A DNA stretch of 64,000 bases from positions 1 through 64,000 of the forward strand of contig PAZF01000021.1 of assembly GCA_002715505.1 (NCBI GenBank). The letters are read 5' to 3'. The translations under genes and the position numbers were made by a program. The stretch is from Candidatus Pelagibacterales bacterium (lineage in GTDB: Bacteria > Pseudomonadota > Alphaproteobacteria > TMED109). The notes beneath the pieces are model-generated. The model was not told the DNA's origin and did no database searches. It saw only the letters and a list, made by a program, of their open reading frames with translations. Of this stretch, positions 24,659 through 34,195 are shown in pieces. The stretch's first letter is position 1. Every line of letters starts with the position of its first letter.

Positions 24659-26542
24659 ATGATAAAATCTTTAGGGAAAACTTTTAAGAGTCTAAGCTCA
24701 AAATTTTTAATAATAATAATTGCATTAAGCTTTGCAGTTTGGGGTATAGGAGACATTTTTATACCAAATAGCAATAATCCAACTATAGCAAAAGTAGGAG
24801 GAACTGACATTAAATTAAATGAGTTTCAATTAGATTATCAGCTATTAGTAGATAGATTAAGGCAAACTAGTAATCAACCTATTACAGAAGAGTTTCTAAA
24901 AGCTATAGGCCTGCACAATAATGTTGTGGATAGCTTAATAACAAAAAAATATATAAATTTTTTAGCTAAAGATTTAAAGTTAAATATTGGTGATAAGTAC
25001 GTAAAAAAAGCCATTATTAACAATCCCCTTTTCAATGATCAATTAGGTGTTTTTAGTAAGGACTATTTTAACTACTACCTAAATAGGAATAACTTAAAAG
25101 AAAAAGATATTTATAATATTACAAAAGATGCTATCAGTAATGATTTATTAGTTAAAAGTATAACTCATTCAGAATTCCTTCCATTAAAAATTGCTTCGAG
25201 TCTTTTAAAGAAAAGGGATACTGCAAGAAAAGCAAAAATATTTACTTTTGATACTACAGGTATGATTATAGCAGATAAGAAAGTTGATGATAATGCTATT
25301 AAAAAAAAATACGAAACTATTAAAGCAAATTACTTAACCCCGGAAACTAGAAATATAAAAGTCGTAACTTTTTCCTATGATGCTCAAAAAAAAGCTATTA
25401 ACATTTCCGATACAGAACTTAATAAGTTTTATCAAGACAATATTAATCTCTACAGAACAGAGGAAACAAGAGAAACATATATGGTGCAATTTAAGAGTGA
25501 TGCTCAAATAAATAACTTTATAAAAAGCATAAGTAATACGAATAGTTTTTTTGAAAATTTAAAGGAATATCAGATAGGCAAAGAAAATAGTTTCTTAGGA
25601 GATCTAAAAAAAAGCGACCTAGATGCTGAGTCACAAAGTATAGTGTTTAATTTACCAGTTAATAAAGTATCTAAAGTAATTAAAACATCATTTGGTTTTA
25701 AAATTTTCTATGTACAAAAAATTAATAAAGAACAAATCAGATCTTTTGAAAGTGTCAAAGAAAAAATAAAACAAGATATTATTACAGAAAGAGCTAATGA
25801 AAAAATATATAATAAAGCTAACATTTTTTATGAAAATTTTTTAAAAACTGCCAACTTCAAACAGTCTTTAGAAAATCTAGAACTTAAAGTAAATAATATT
25901 AATGATGTAGGTTTGGATGATGTTAGTGAAATTAAAGAACTAAAATTACTAGGTTTAAAAAATAATGATTTAACAAGAATTATTTTTAACCTTAAAAGCA
26001 ATGATATAAGTGAAATTATAGAAGATAAAAGCAATAACTTGTATTATATTTATTTAAGTAAAATTAATCCAAGTAAAATTAAAAAATTTGAAGAAGTAAA
26101 AAATGATATTCAAAACTTAATATATGATGAAGAAAGAGATAAAGTTGCAAAAAAGTTAGCGGAAGAATTCAAAAAAAAATATTCTGAAAAAAATACCAAA
26201 GAGTTATCTAAGAGTAATTTTTTTAGTTCAAAAACAACTGATTGGATAACATACGATAATAGGTTAGGTAAAGATATATCTTCCGAGGTAAAGGAATTAA
26301 TTTTTACAAATAAATTAAATAATTTATCTAATATTATAACCCCCAAAACTGCTAGCTATATTATTGTATTACCTATAGAACAATCTCAAAGTATCCTTAA
26401 AGAAGATCAACAGAGTAATATAAGCAATATCACTACTGAACTTAATAATAGCTTAGAAAACGACCTTAATAATGCTATTCTATATGATTTAAGTAAAATT
26501 TATAAGAGTAATATTAATCAAAAGTTCCTTGAATCTTTTTAG
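24659..26542 (+). CDS. ppiD: periplasmic folding chaperone PpiD (SurA_N/PPIase family)
   Basis: PpiD-type proteins are membrane-anchored chaperones that act on proteins leaving the Sec translocon. The 627-residue protein has one N-terminal membrane anchor (about 14-34, ending VWGIGDIFI), a SurA_N-like helical domain (about 40-165, VGGTDIKLNEFQLDYQLLVD), and a parvulin-like domain around 225-365 ending SKVIKTSFGFKIFYVQKIN. The parvulin domain is short and degenerate, as in enteric PpiD, so isomerase activity is doubtful. The C-terminal half is helical. trpE begins 2 nt after its stop, so ppiD leads the trp operon, an order seen in other Alphaproteobacteria. Confidence 0.88.
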   Translation: MIKSLGKTFKSLSSKFLIIIIALSFAVWGIGDIFIPNSNNPTIAKVGGTDIKLNEFQLDYQLLVDRLRQTSNQPITEEFLKAIGLHNNVVDSLITKKYINFLAKDLKLNIGDKYVKKAIINNPLFNDQLGVFSKDYFNYYLNRNNLKEKDIYNITKDAISNDLLVKSITHSEFLPLKIASSLLKKRDTARKAKIFTFDTTGMIIADKKVDDNAIKKKYETIKANYLTPETRNIKVVTFSYDAQKKAINISDTELNKFYQDNINLYRTEETRETYMVQFKSDAQINNFIKSISNTNSFFENLKEYQIGKENSFLGDLKKSDLDAESQSIVFNLPVNKVSKVIKTSFGFKIFYVQKINKEQIRSFESVKEKIKQDIITERANEKIYNKANIFYENFLKTANFKQSLENLELKVNNINDVGLDDVSEIKELKLLGLKNNDLTRIIFNLKSNDISEIIEDKSNNLYYIYLSKINPSKIKKFEEVKNDIQNLIYDEERDKVAKKLAEEFKKKYSEKNTKELSKSNFFSSKTTDWITYDNRLGKDISSEVKELIFTNKLNNLSNIITPKTASYIIVLPIEQSQSILKEDQQSNISNITTELNNSLENDLNNAILYDLSKIYKSNINQKFLESF

Positions 26543-26544
26543 AA

Positions 26545-28047
26545 ATGAATGATATAGAACCAAACTTTAATAGTTTTAAAAAAAATTTTAAAATTAAAAA
26601 AAATCAACTTTTTTGGAAAATCTTTAAATCTGACCTAGATACTCCCGTTTCAGCATATTTAAAGCTTTGTCAAAATAATAAACTTAAAAATTCCTTTCTT
26701 TTAGAATCAGTTCAGGACGGCTCATACAGAGGAAGGTACTCAGTAATCGGCATGCTTCCTGATTTAATTTGGAAAAGTATTAATAATGAAGTATTTATTA
26801 AAAGATTCTCAAATGACCAAAACTTTAAAAAGTTGTGCGCTAAGCCTTTAGAATCATTAAAATCAATTATAGAAATGTCAAAAATAAGTTTCCCAAAATT
26901 TTTACCTCCTATGTCTTCTGCATTAATAGGTTATTTGGGATACGAAACAATTGAGCAATATGAAAGATTGCCAAAAAGAAAAGTAAATGTGTTGAACCTT
27001 CCTGATGGTTACTTTATAAGACCTACAGTAATGGCAATTTTTGATAGTTTAGAAAATAAACTAATAATAACATCTCCCTCATGGTATAAAAAAGAATTAA
27101 ATTTAAAAAAGGAATATAATGAAAAAATTGATCTAATAAATAAAATAAAATCAAATCTTGAAAAATCATATAAGGTTTCAAATAAAAGAGTTAAGAAAGA
27201 AAAAATTAAGCCTAAATCTAATATTTCTAAGAGCAAATTTATAAATATGGTTAAATCTGCTAAGAAGCATATTTTTGAAGGTGACATTTTTCAAGTTGTT
27301 TTATCTCAAAGGTTTAAAGCAAAATTTAAATTGCCACCTTTTGAATTATACAGATCTTTAAGAAGTTTAAACCCCTCACCATTTCTATTTTTTTTGAATT
27401 TTAAAGATGACAAATATGGTGAGTTTGCTTTAGTAGGATCTAGTCCAGAAATTTTAGTAAAACTAGAAGATAATAAAATTACTATTAGACCTATAGCAGG
27501 TACAAGGCCTAGAGGAACTAATAAAAAGCAGGATGAAAAATATAAAAAGGAATTATTAGAAGATCCAAAAGAACTATCTGAGCATTTGATGCTTTTAGAC
27601 TTAGGAAGGAATGACGTTGGAAGAGTTTCAATTCCAGGAAGTGTAAAAGTTACAGATAAAATGATAGTCGAGCTTTATAGCCATGTTATGCACATTGTTT
27701 CTAATGTAGAAGGAAAAGTTAAATCTAAAAATAATATTTTAAACATTTTAATGTCAGGATTTCCAGCTGGAACAGTATCAGGTGCACCAAAAATAAGAGC
27801 TATGGAGATTATAAATAAATTAGAGCCAAGTTGTAGAGGTATTTATGCTGGATGTGTAGGATATTTTTCAGGAAATGGGGACATGGAAACTTGTATTGTT
27901 TTAAGAACTGCTATTTTAAAAAATCAGCATATGTATGTTCAAGCAGGAGCAGGCATAGTAGCAGATAGCAAACCAGAAAAAGAATATGAAGAAACTATAA
28001 ATAAAGCAAAAGCTTTATTTAAAGCAGCAGAAAGTGCTATGGAATAA
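26545..28047 (+). CDS. trpE: anthranilate synthase component I
   Basis: TrpE converts chorismate to anthranilate with ammonia from TrpG. The 500-residue protein has the N-terminal feedback-site motif SFLLESVQDGSYRGRYSVIG (46-65), where family members bind tryptophan, and the chorismate-binding core: ILVKLEDNKITIRPIAGTRP, RNDVGRVS, MHIVSNVEG, GFPAGTVSGAPKIRAMEII and YVQAGAGIVADS. It is a separate gene, not the trpE-trpG fusion found in Rhizobiales. Only 2 nt separate it from ppiD, so no leader peptide or attenuator can exist directly upstream; feedback inhibition may be the main control. Confidence 0.97.
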   Translation: MNDIEPNFNSFKKNFKIKKNQLFWKIFKSDLDTPVSAYLKLCQNNKLKNSFLLESVQDGSYRGRYSVIGMLPDLIWKSINNEVFIKRFSNDQNFKKLCAKPLESLKSIIEMSKISFPKFLPPMSSALIGYLGYETIEQYERLPKRKVNVLNLPDGYFIRPTVMAIFDSLENKLIITSPSWYKKELNLKKEYNEKIDLINKIKSNLEKSYKVSNKRVKKEKIKPKSNISKSKFINMVKSAKKHIFEGDIFQVVLSQRFKAKFKLPPFELYRSLRSLNPSPFLFFLNFKDDKYGEFALVGSSPEILVKLEDNKITIRPIAGTRPRGTNKKQDEKYKKELLEDPKELSEHLMLLDLGRNDVGRVSIPGSVKVTDKMIVELYSHVMHIVSNVEGKVKSKNNILNILMSGFPAGTVSGAPKIRAMEIINKLEPSCRGIYAGCVGYFSGNGDMETCIVLRTAILKNQHMYVQAGAGIVADSKPEKEYEETINKAKALFKAAESAME

Positions 28048-28055
28048 GAGGTGTA

Positions 28056-28652
28056 ATGTTTTTATTGGTTGACAACTATGATAGTTTTACTTGGAATATT
28101 TATCACAGTATTGCAAGCATGGGAGCTAAGGTTGTAGTTAGAAGAAGTGATAAAATTAATTTAAGTAAATTGTCAGATATTAATTATAAAGGAATAATAT
28201 TTTCACCAGGACCAGGCCACCCTAAAGACTCTCATGCAATGATTGAAATAATAAGCAAACTTAAAAAAAGATTGCCTTTGTTAGGTATATGCTTGGGGCA
28301 TCAAGCATTAGCTTTTTCATTTGGAGCAAAAGTTACGAAAATGAAAAAAATAATGCATGGTAAAACTGATAAAATATCAATTATAAAAAGAAGTAAAATT
28401 TTTAATAATATCCCAAGCAATTTTTTAGCGACAAGGTATCATTCACTAGAAGTACACAATAAAAACCTTCCTAAAGATGTTCAAGTTTTAGCTTTATCAA
28501 ATAATAATACTATAATGGCTATAAAAATTAAAAAAAGTAATATATACGGAATTCAGTTTCATCCAGAAAGCATAGCCTCAGAATATGGAGAAGTTTTATT
28601 TTATAATTTTATTAATTTATGTAATATAAAAAAAAATAATGAATATAACTAA
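28056..28652 (+). CDS. trpG: anthranilate synthase component II (glutamine amidotransferase)
   Basis: TrpG supplies ammonia from glutamine to TrpE. The 198-residue class I amidotransferase has the nucleophile cysteine in LLGICLGHQALAF (about 76-88), the oxyanion FSPGPGHPKDS, and the His-Glu pair in GIQFHPESIASEYG. Alphaproteobacterial TrpG and PabA are hard to tell apart, but the trp operon context favours TrpG, possibly shared with folate synthesis. It starts 8 nt after trpE and overlaps trpD by 14 nt. Confidence 0.95.
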   Translation: MFLLVDNYDSFTWNIYHSIASMGAKVVVRRSDKINLSKLSDINYKGIIFSPGPGHPKDSHAMIEIISKLKKRLPLLGICLGHQALAFSFGAKVTKMKKIMHGKTDKISIIKRSKIFNNIPSNFLATRYHSLEVHNKNLPKDVQVLALSNNNTIMAIKIKKSNIYGIQFHPESIASEYGEVLFYNFINLCNIKKNNEYN

Positions 28653-29655
28653 TATATTACATAAAGTTTCCAACAATATAGATTTATCATCAAAAGAAGC
28701 TAGTTATTCATTTGAACAGATTATTTCAGGAAAACTTACAGAAATTGAAAAAGCAGGATTTTTAATGGCTTTAGCTACAAAAGGTCCTACTATTAATGAA
28801 ATTTTTGAAGCAGCAAAAATATTAAGAAAAAAATCAAAAAAAATAAATGCTGGAAGGAATATTCTTGATACTTGTGGAACAGGAGGAGATGGTAAAGAGA
28901 CATTAAATGTCTCTACTGCAACTGCTATTTTAGCATCTGCTTGTGGTATTAAAGTAGCAAAACATGGCAACAAGGCTGTTTCTTCAAAATCTGGATCCTC
29001 TGATGTATTAACTGAACTAGGAGTAAATATTAATGCCAATATAATTACTGTCAAAAGAAATCTCAATAAGTTAGGTATTTGCTTCCTTATGGCCCCTTTG
29101 TATCACTCTGCTATGAAGAATGTGGCTAATGTAAGAAATAATTTAAAGGTAAAAACAATTTTTAATATTTTAGGACCTTTATTGAATCCAGCTAATGCAG
29201 ATATGCAACTAATTGGTGTTTATGATAAAAACTTAATATTACCAATAGCAGAATGTGTTAAAAAACTTGGAGTAAAAAAAGCTTGGGTAGTTTGTGGAGA
29301 AGATGGAGTAGATGAAATTACGATATCTGGCATAACTAATGTCATAGAATTAAAAAATAATAAATTTAAAAAATTTACTATTAATCCAGAAAAATTAGGT
29401 CTTAAAAAGGTGTCGTTGAAAAATATTAAAGGGAAAAACGCTAAATATAATGCAAAAGAGATATTAAATTTATTTCAAAATAAGAATTTTAATTTACATT
29501 TTAAAGAGATAGTACTACTTAATACTGCTGCATGCTTGGTTATAAGCAACAAAACTAAAAATTTAAAACAAGGAATAATATTAGCCAACAATAACATAAT
29601 AAATGGCAAAGCATTAAATAAGCTAAACAACTTAATAACTTTAAGCAATGAATAA
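28639..29655 (+). CDS. trpD: anthranilate phosphoribosyltransferase
   Basis: TrpD attaches phosphoribose from PRPP to anthranilate. The 338-residue protein has the PRPP loop DTCGTGGDGKETLNVSTATA (75-94), KHGNKAVSSKSGSSDVLTELG, the helical dimer domain at the N-terminus (GFLMALATKGP), and NILGPLLNPANADMQLIGVY. It overlaps trpG by 14 nt and trpC by 8 nt. Length and motifs are normal. Confidence 0.96.
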   Translation: MNITNILHKVSNNIDLSSKEASYSFEQIISGKLTEIEKAGFLMALATKGPTINEIFEAAKILRKKSKKINAGRNILDTCGTGGDGKETLNVSTATAILASACGIKVAKHGNKAVSSKSGSSDVLTELGVNINANIITVKRNLNKLGICFLMAPLYHSAMKNVANVRNNLKVKTIFNILGPLLNPANADMQLIGVYDKNLILPIAECVKKLGVKKAWVVCGEDGVDEITISGITNVIELKNNKFKKFTINPEKLGLKKVSLKNIKGKNAKYNAKEILNLFQNKNFNLHFKEIVLLNTAACLVISNKTKNLKQGIILANNNIINGKALNKLNNLITLSNE

Positions 29656-30451
29656 TATACTAAACAAAATTTGCAGTGAAAAAATAAAAGAGGTAGAATT
29701 TCAAAGAAGAAAAGTCACAGAAAAAGAATTATTATTATTAATAAATAATACTGAAAAACCTGGAAAGTTTAAAAATAGAATTGATGAAAACTTTTCAAAA
29801 GGCAAGGTTTCAGTAATAGCAGAAATAAAAAAGGCAAGCCCTTCAAAAGGGCTAATTTCTAAAAATTTTGATCCTGAAAAAATAGCAGAGAAATATACTA
29901 TTGGTGACGCTACATGTATTTCAGTACTGACTGATAAAAAATATTTTCTTGGGCAATTAAATGATCTAGTGTTAGTAAAAAAAAAATCAAAAGCTCCAAT
30001 TTTAAGGAAAGATTTTATTGTAAGTGAATATCAAATTTTAGAAAGTAGGGCCTACGGAGCTGACTGTATTTTATTAATAAATGGTGTTTTAGATATTAAA
30101 TTAATGAAAGAATACGTGCAAATTGCTCGTGAATTAGGAATGGATGTATTAATTGAAACTCATACTAACAAAGAACTACAATTATGGATGAATAGTGATA
30201 AAATTTTATTAGGAATAAATAATAGAAATCTTAAAAACATGAAAGTTGATATAAAACATAGTGTAAAATTAAAAAATCAAATTAAAAAGAATATAAACAT
30301 TGTGTGTGAGAGCGGTATTGGCAGCGAACAGGATATTAATTATCTACTTAACAATAAGTTTACTACTTTTTTAATAGGAGAGTATTTAATGAATTCTAAC
30401 AATCCTGATGAATTATTAATTAATATTTTAAACAAAAAAACTACCTTATGA
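29648..30451 (+). CDS. trpC: indole-3-glycerol phosphate synthase
   Basis: TrpC closes the indole ring. The 267-residue TIM-barrel protein has VIAEIKKASPSKGLI (56-70, catalytic glutamate and lysine), SVLTDKKYFLGQLNDL, LRKDFIVSEYQI with the catalytic lysine, LGINNRNLKNMKVD, and ESGIGSEQDI. It is a stand-alone TrpC, not fused to TrpF. trpF, trpA and trpB are not in this window and presumably lie elsewhere. It overlaps trpD by 8 nt and moaC by 4 nt. Confidence 0.96.
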   Translation: MNNILNKICSEKIKEVEFQRRKVTEKELLLLINNTEKPGKFKNRIDENFSKGKVSVIAEIKKASPSKGLISKNFDPEKIAEKYTIGDATCISVLTDKKYFLGQLNDLVLVKKKSKAPILRKDFIVSEYQILESRAYGADCILLINGVLDIKLMKEYVQIARELGMDVLIETHTNKELQLWMNSDKILLGINNRNLKNMKVDIKHSVKLKNQIKKNINIVCESGIGSEQDINYLLNNKFTTFLIGEYLMNSNNPDELLINILNKKTTL

Positions 30452-30921
30452 AATCATCTCATTTTAACAAAAAAGGTTTAGCAAGAATGGTAGATGTATC
30501 ATCAAAAAAATCATCAAAAAGAGTAGCCATAGCTATAAGCAAAATTAAAATGAAGAAAAACACCTTAAATATGATCAGTCTTGGAAAGCATAAAAAAGGA
30601 GACGTTTTGGCTATTGCAAGAATAGCGGCCATTATGTCAGTTAAAAAAACTTATGAACTTATACCTTTATGTCACCCTATAAATGTAGAGGCAGTTGAAA
30701 TTGATTTTAAATTAAACTCAACTAATAATTCGGTTGAAGCAAAAGTAACATGTAAGACTACTAATAAAACAGGACTAGAAATGGAAGCATTAACTGCTGC
30801 ATCTGTTGCTGCATTGACAATTTATGATATGTGTAAATCAGTAGATAGGAGCATGGTTATAGATACAGTTACTCTTTTACATAAAAGTGGCGGAAAGTCT
30901 GGGATATATAATAGAAAATGA
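30448..30921 (+). CDS. moaC: cyclic pyranopterin monophosphate synthase MoaC
   Basis: MoaC carries out the second half of the first step of molybdenum cofactor synthesis, making cyclic pyranopterin monophosphate. The 157-residue protein has the start MVDVSSKKSSKRVA, the active-site stretch KKTYELIPLCHPI (about 64-76), and the C-terminal TGLEMEALTAASVAALTIYD and DRSMVI. MoaA is not in the window. The gene overlaps trpC and moeA by 4 nt each (ATGA). The trpC-moaC-moeA order is common in Alphaproteobacteria and does not imply a shared pathway. Confidence 0.95.
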   Translation: MKSSHFNKKGLARMVDVSSKKSSKRVAIAISKIKMKKNTLNMISLGKHKKGDVLAIARIAAIMSVKKTYELIPLCHPINVEAVEIDFKLNSTNNSVEAKVTCKTTNKTGLEMEALTAASVAALTIYDMCKSVDRSMVIDTVTLLHKSGGKSGIYNRK

Positions 30922-32117
30922 TTTTAGTAAAAAAAGCATTATCTATAATTTGTAAAAACACTAAAAAAAATTTAGCCACTGAGAATATTAATACTGAAAA
31001 ATCATTAGGTAGAATTTTAGCCGAAAATATCCGATCAGTTGTAGATAATCCTCCTTTTAACATGTCAGCAATGGATGGTTACGCTGTACATGATAACCCC
31101 AGCACTGGTATTTATAAAGTAGTAGACGTTACCTTCGCTGGAAAACCTACTAAAAAAAGATTAACAAAAGGGAAAGCAATCAGAGTGTTTACTGGAAGCA
31201 AATTACCTAAAGGAACAAAAGCAGTTATTATTCAAGAAAATATAAAAAAGCTTGAAGATAAATTAATATTTAACATTACTAAAAAAATTAAACTTGGTAA
31301 TTATATTAGAAAAAAAGGTTTAGATTTCAAAAGAAATAAAATTATTATTACAAAAAGTAAAGAAATAAACTCTAGGGATATAGCACTATTAATAGGAGCA
31401 AATGTAAAGCATGTTAAAGTTTTTAAAAAACCTAGGATTACTTTGTTGGCTTCTGGGGATGAATTAATAGTATCTAATAAAAAAAAAGCTGAAGGCAGTA
31501 TATATGCCTCATCATTATTTATGATTGAGTCTTTAATTAATTTATCTGCTTCAAAATGCATTTCAAAAAAAATAGTAAAAGACAACAAAAATATTATTAA
31601 ACGTGAATTAAATAAAGCGACAAAATCCGATATTATAATTACCACCGGTGGTGTTTCAGTTGGAAACAAAGACTTAATAAGATCTTCCTTGCTGGAACTT
31701 GGTTATGAGGAAAAGTTTTGGAAAATTATGATGAAACCAGGAAAACCTCTTCTGTTTGGAGTTCTAAATGGAACGCCTGTATTTTCATTGCCAGGAAATC
31801 CTGTTTCTAGCTATGTATGCTTTTATATATTTGTAGTACCATATTTATACAAATTATTTCAAATGAAAAAAAAATTAGATATTAAAAATGCTAAACTTAA
31901 GAATAATGTAAATACTTCACTTCATAGGGAATCATACGTGCGAGGTTTTTATTATGATAAGAAAGAAATTACTTATGTACATGCTCTACCTAATCAAGAT
32001 AGCTCCTTACTTAAAACACTTTCAGAGTCTAATTGCTTAATAAAAATTCCTAAAAGTAATAAACAAAAAAACAAAGGAAGTAATGTTGAAATATTAATTT
32101 TACCGCACTTATACTAA
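30918..32117 (+). CDS. moeA: molybdopterin molybdenumtransferase MoeA
   Basis: MoeA inserts molybdate into adenylylated molybdopterin. The 399-residue protein has VVDNPPFNMSAMDGYAVHD (38-56), GKAIRVFTGSKLPKGTKAVI, the molybdopterin-binding core LLASGDELIVSNK, TTGGVSVGNKDLIRSSL, MKPGKPLLFG and SLPGNPVSSYVC, and a C-terminal beta domain. It overlaps moaC by 4 nt and ends 45 bp before lexA. Together with moaC it indicates that the cell uses molybdoenzymes. Confidence 0.95.
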   Translation: MILVKKALSIICKNTKKNLATENINTEKSLGRILAENIRSVVDNPPFNMSAMDGYAVHDNPSTGIYKVVDVTFAGKPTKKRLTKGKAIRVFTGSKLPKGTKAVIIQENIKKLEDKLIFNITKKIKLGNYIRKKGLDFKRNKIIITKSKEINSRDIALLIGANVKHVKVFKKPRITLLASGDELIVSNKKKAEGSIYASSLFMIESLINLSASKCISKKIVKDNKNIIKRELNKATKSDIIITTGGVSVGNKDLIRSSLLELGYEEKFWKIMMKPGKPLLFGVLNGTPVFSLPGNPVSSYVCFYIFVVPYLYKLFQMKKKLDIKNAKLKNNVNTSLHRESYVRGFYYDKKEITYVHALPNQDSSLLKTLSESNCLIKIPKSNKQKNKGSNVEILILPHLY

Positions 32118-32125
32118 TTTATGTC

Positions 32126-32154
32126 TTGACTTAGAAGAAGAACTAAAGTAGAAC
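32126..32154 (+). promoter_or_regulatory. lexA promoter with SOS (LexA) box
   Basis: TTGACT (32126-32131), 17 nt, then TAGAAC (32149-32154) is a reasonable promoter ending 8 nt before the lexA ATG. Overlapping the -10 is GAAC (32140-32143), seven bases, GAAC (32151-32154). This is the alphaproteobacterial LexA operator GTTC-N7-GTTC read on the other strand. LexA bound here would block its own promoter. The leader is too short for a Shine-Dalgarno site and none is seen. The whole gap 32118-32162 is explained by this element. Confidence 0.8.
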
Positions 32155-32162
32155 AAATTAGT

Positions 32163-32819
32163 ATGTTAACTTCTAAACAATTAAAACTTTTAGATTATTT
32201 AAAAAAATCATTTAAGGATAATAAGGTATCCCCATCATTTGAAGAAATGAAAATTGCTCTTGGCCTAAAGTCTAAATCTGGTATTCACAGACTAATTACA
32301 GCATTGGAAGAAAGAGGCTTTATAAAAAGACTTCATAATAAAGCAAGAGCTATAAAAGTTTTACCAACTAATGATGAGAGAACCTTTAAAAAACCCCCAG
32401 TTGCTTTAAGAAATTTTAATAGTGAAGATAAATTAGAAAAAGTGGTTAAGGTTTATGGGAAAATTGCTGCTGGTACTCCGGTAGAGGCCATTGAAAATCC
32501 AGAAGGTTTTTTGAGCATACCAGGAGAAATGATAAAAAATACTAATCAACATTATGCATTAAAAGTTTCAGGAGAATCTATGATAGATGCTGGAATACTT
32601 GATGGAGACATAGCCGTATTGGAAAAAACAGAAAATGTAAAAAACGGAGATATAGTTGTTGCCTTAATAGATAGTCAAGAAGCTACACTTAAAAGGATTA
32701 GAAAGAAATCCAACTCAATAGCACTCGAACCAGCTAATAAGAATTTTGAAACTAGAATTTTTGGGCCCAAACGTATTACTATTCAAGGAAAACTGGTAGG
32801 TATAATTAGAAATTACTAA
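32163..32819 (+). CDS. lexA: SOS repressor LexA
   Basis: LexA represses DNA-damage genes until RecA filaments trigger self-cleavage. The 218-residue protein has a winged HTH (1-65, SPSFEEMKIALGLKSKSGIH, then ITALEERGFIKR), a linker, the cleavage site Ala103-Gly104 in KIAAGTP, and an S24 peptidase domain with Ser139 (SGESM) and Lys177 (ATLKRI). Its promoter carries a LexA box (32140-32154), so it is autoregulated. In this window no other gene has a recognisable SOS box. It ends 5 nt before gltX. Confidence 0.96.
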   Translation: MLTSKQLKLLDYLKKSFKDNKVSPSFEEMKIALGLKSKSGIHRLITALEERGFIKRLHNKARAIKVLPTNDERTFKKPPVALRNFNSEDKLEKVVKVYGKIAAGTPVEAIENPEGFLSIPGEMIKNTNQHYALKVSGESMIDAGILDGDIAVLEKTENVKNGDIVVALIDSQEATLKRIRKKSNSIALEPANKNFETRIFGPKRITIQGKLVGIIRNY

Positions 32820-32824
32820 TAATT

Positions 32825-34195
32825 ATGACCATAGTTACTAGATTTGCACCATCACCTACTGGCCTACTTCATATAGGCGGCGCTAGGACTGCTTTGTATA
32901 ATTATCTCTATGCAAAAAAGAACAAAGGAAAATTTAAGTTAAGAATTGAAGATACAGACAAAGAAAGGTCAAAGGATAGTTTTAGTAAAGATATTTACGA
33001 AAATATGAAATGGCTAGGATTAGAATGGGATGAAAAAGTTATTTATCAAAGCGAAAACATATCTGCCCATGTAGAATTAGCTGAAAAGCTGCTTAAAGAA
33101 AATAAAGCCTATAGATGTTATTGTACAAAAGAAGAAATTGAAAATGCAAGGAGCAAAGCAAAGAAAGATAAAAAACCTTACAGGTATGATCGTAAATATA
33201 GAGATTTCAAGGATATATTAAATAAACCATATGTAATTAGAGTTAAAATACCATTAAATACAAAAACTGTATTAAATGATAAAATATTAGGAAAGATAGT
33301 AGTCAATAATAACGAATTAGATGACTTCATAATATTAAGAACAGATAAAACTCCTACTTACATGCTATCTGTAGTAGCTGATGATAAACTTATGGGCATT
33401 ACTGATGTAATTAGAGGAGATGACCACTTAACTAATACTTTTAAACAGTTGATATTATTCAATTTATTAGGATGGAAAACGCCTAGTTTTAGTCATATCC
33501 CATTAATACATAGCAAGGAAGGAAGTAAATTATCAAAAAGACATGGTGATTTAAGTGTTAAACAATACAAAGAAAATAAGTATTTGCCTGAGGCCTTATT
33601 AAACTATTTACTTAGGCTAGGATGGGGATATGGAGATAAGGAATTTTTTTCCATCGAAGAAGCAGTTTCACTCTTTAATTTAAAGGGAGTTGGTAAATCT
33701 CCAGCAAAGTTTGATCAAAAAAAGCTTGATAATGTAAACAACTACTATTACAAGAAAATTCCATTGGAAGAATTAATTAAAATTATTAAAGATTACTACA
33801 ATATTGAAAATTATACTGAAGATTATTTAAAAAAATTATTATTAGTTTTTCACGAGAGATCGGAGAATATAACTGATTTAATTGAAAATATTAATTATAT
33901 GCTTAAAGAAAAGGAAATTGTTTTTTCTGAGCAAGCAAGTAATATCATTAAAAGTACTAAGAAAGAAGTTCTTAATATTATTTTTAATAGTCTTAAAAAT
34001 GTTGATGCTTGGTTTGCACCTAATATAGAAAATACTCTTAAAAAAGTTGCCAATGATCTAGAACTAAAGTTATTTAATGTAGCTGCTCCTGTAAGGGCAG
34101 CGGTCACAGGGAAAAGTCATTCACCTAGTATTTTTAAAATACTCGAATTACTAGGTCAAGAAAATGCTTTAGAAAGAATAAAAAAGTCTTTTTGA
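32825..34195 (+). CDS. gltX: glutamate-tRNA ligase
   Basis: This class I synthetase charges tRNA with glutamate. The 456-residue protein has the HIGH-type motif PSPTGLLHIGGARTALYNYL (9-28), RIEDTDKERS, RGDDHLTNTFKQ, and the KMSKS-type EGSKLSKRHG (about 235-244). Many Alphaproteobacteria have two GltX copies with divided tRNA specificity, so charging of tRNA-Gln by this copy cannot be excluded. It is followed by gltA after a 30-bp gap that appears to be a separate promoter. Confidence 0.95.
   Translation: MTIVTRFAPSPTGLLHIGGARTALYNYLYAKKNKGKFKLRIEDTDKERSKDSFSKDIYENMKWLGLEWDEKVIYQSENISAHVELAEKLLKENKAYRCYCTKEEIENARSKAKKDKKPYRYDRKYRDFKDILNKPYVIRVKIPLNTKTVLNDKILGKIVVNNNELDDFIILRTDKTPTYMLSVVADDKLMGITDVIRGDDHLTNTFKQLILFNLLGWKTPSFSHIPLIHSKEGSKLSKRHGDLSVKQYKENKYLPEALLNYLLRLGWGYGDKEFFSIEEAVSLFNLKGVGKSPAKFDQKKLDNVNNYYYKKIPLEELIKIIKDYYNIENYTEDYLKKLLLVFHERSENITDLIENINYMLKEKEIVFSEQASNIIKSTKKEVLNIIFNSLKNVDAWFAPNIENTLKKVANDLELKLFNVAAPVRAAVTGKSHSPSIFKILELLGQENALERIKKSF

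Noticed and set aside
23860-24810. Longer tpiA reading frame starting upstream
   Set aside because: The extra 71 residues have no triosephosphate isomerase homology and overlap the divergent ppiD start by about 150 bp; TTG 24597 gives the family N-terminus.
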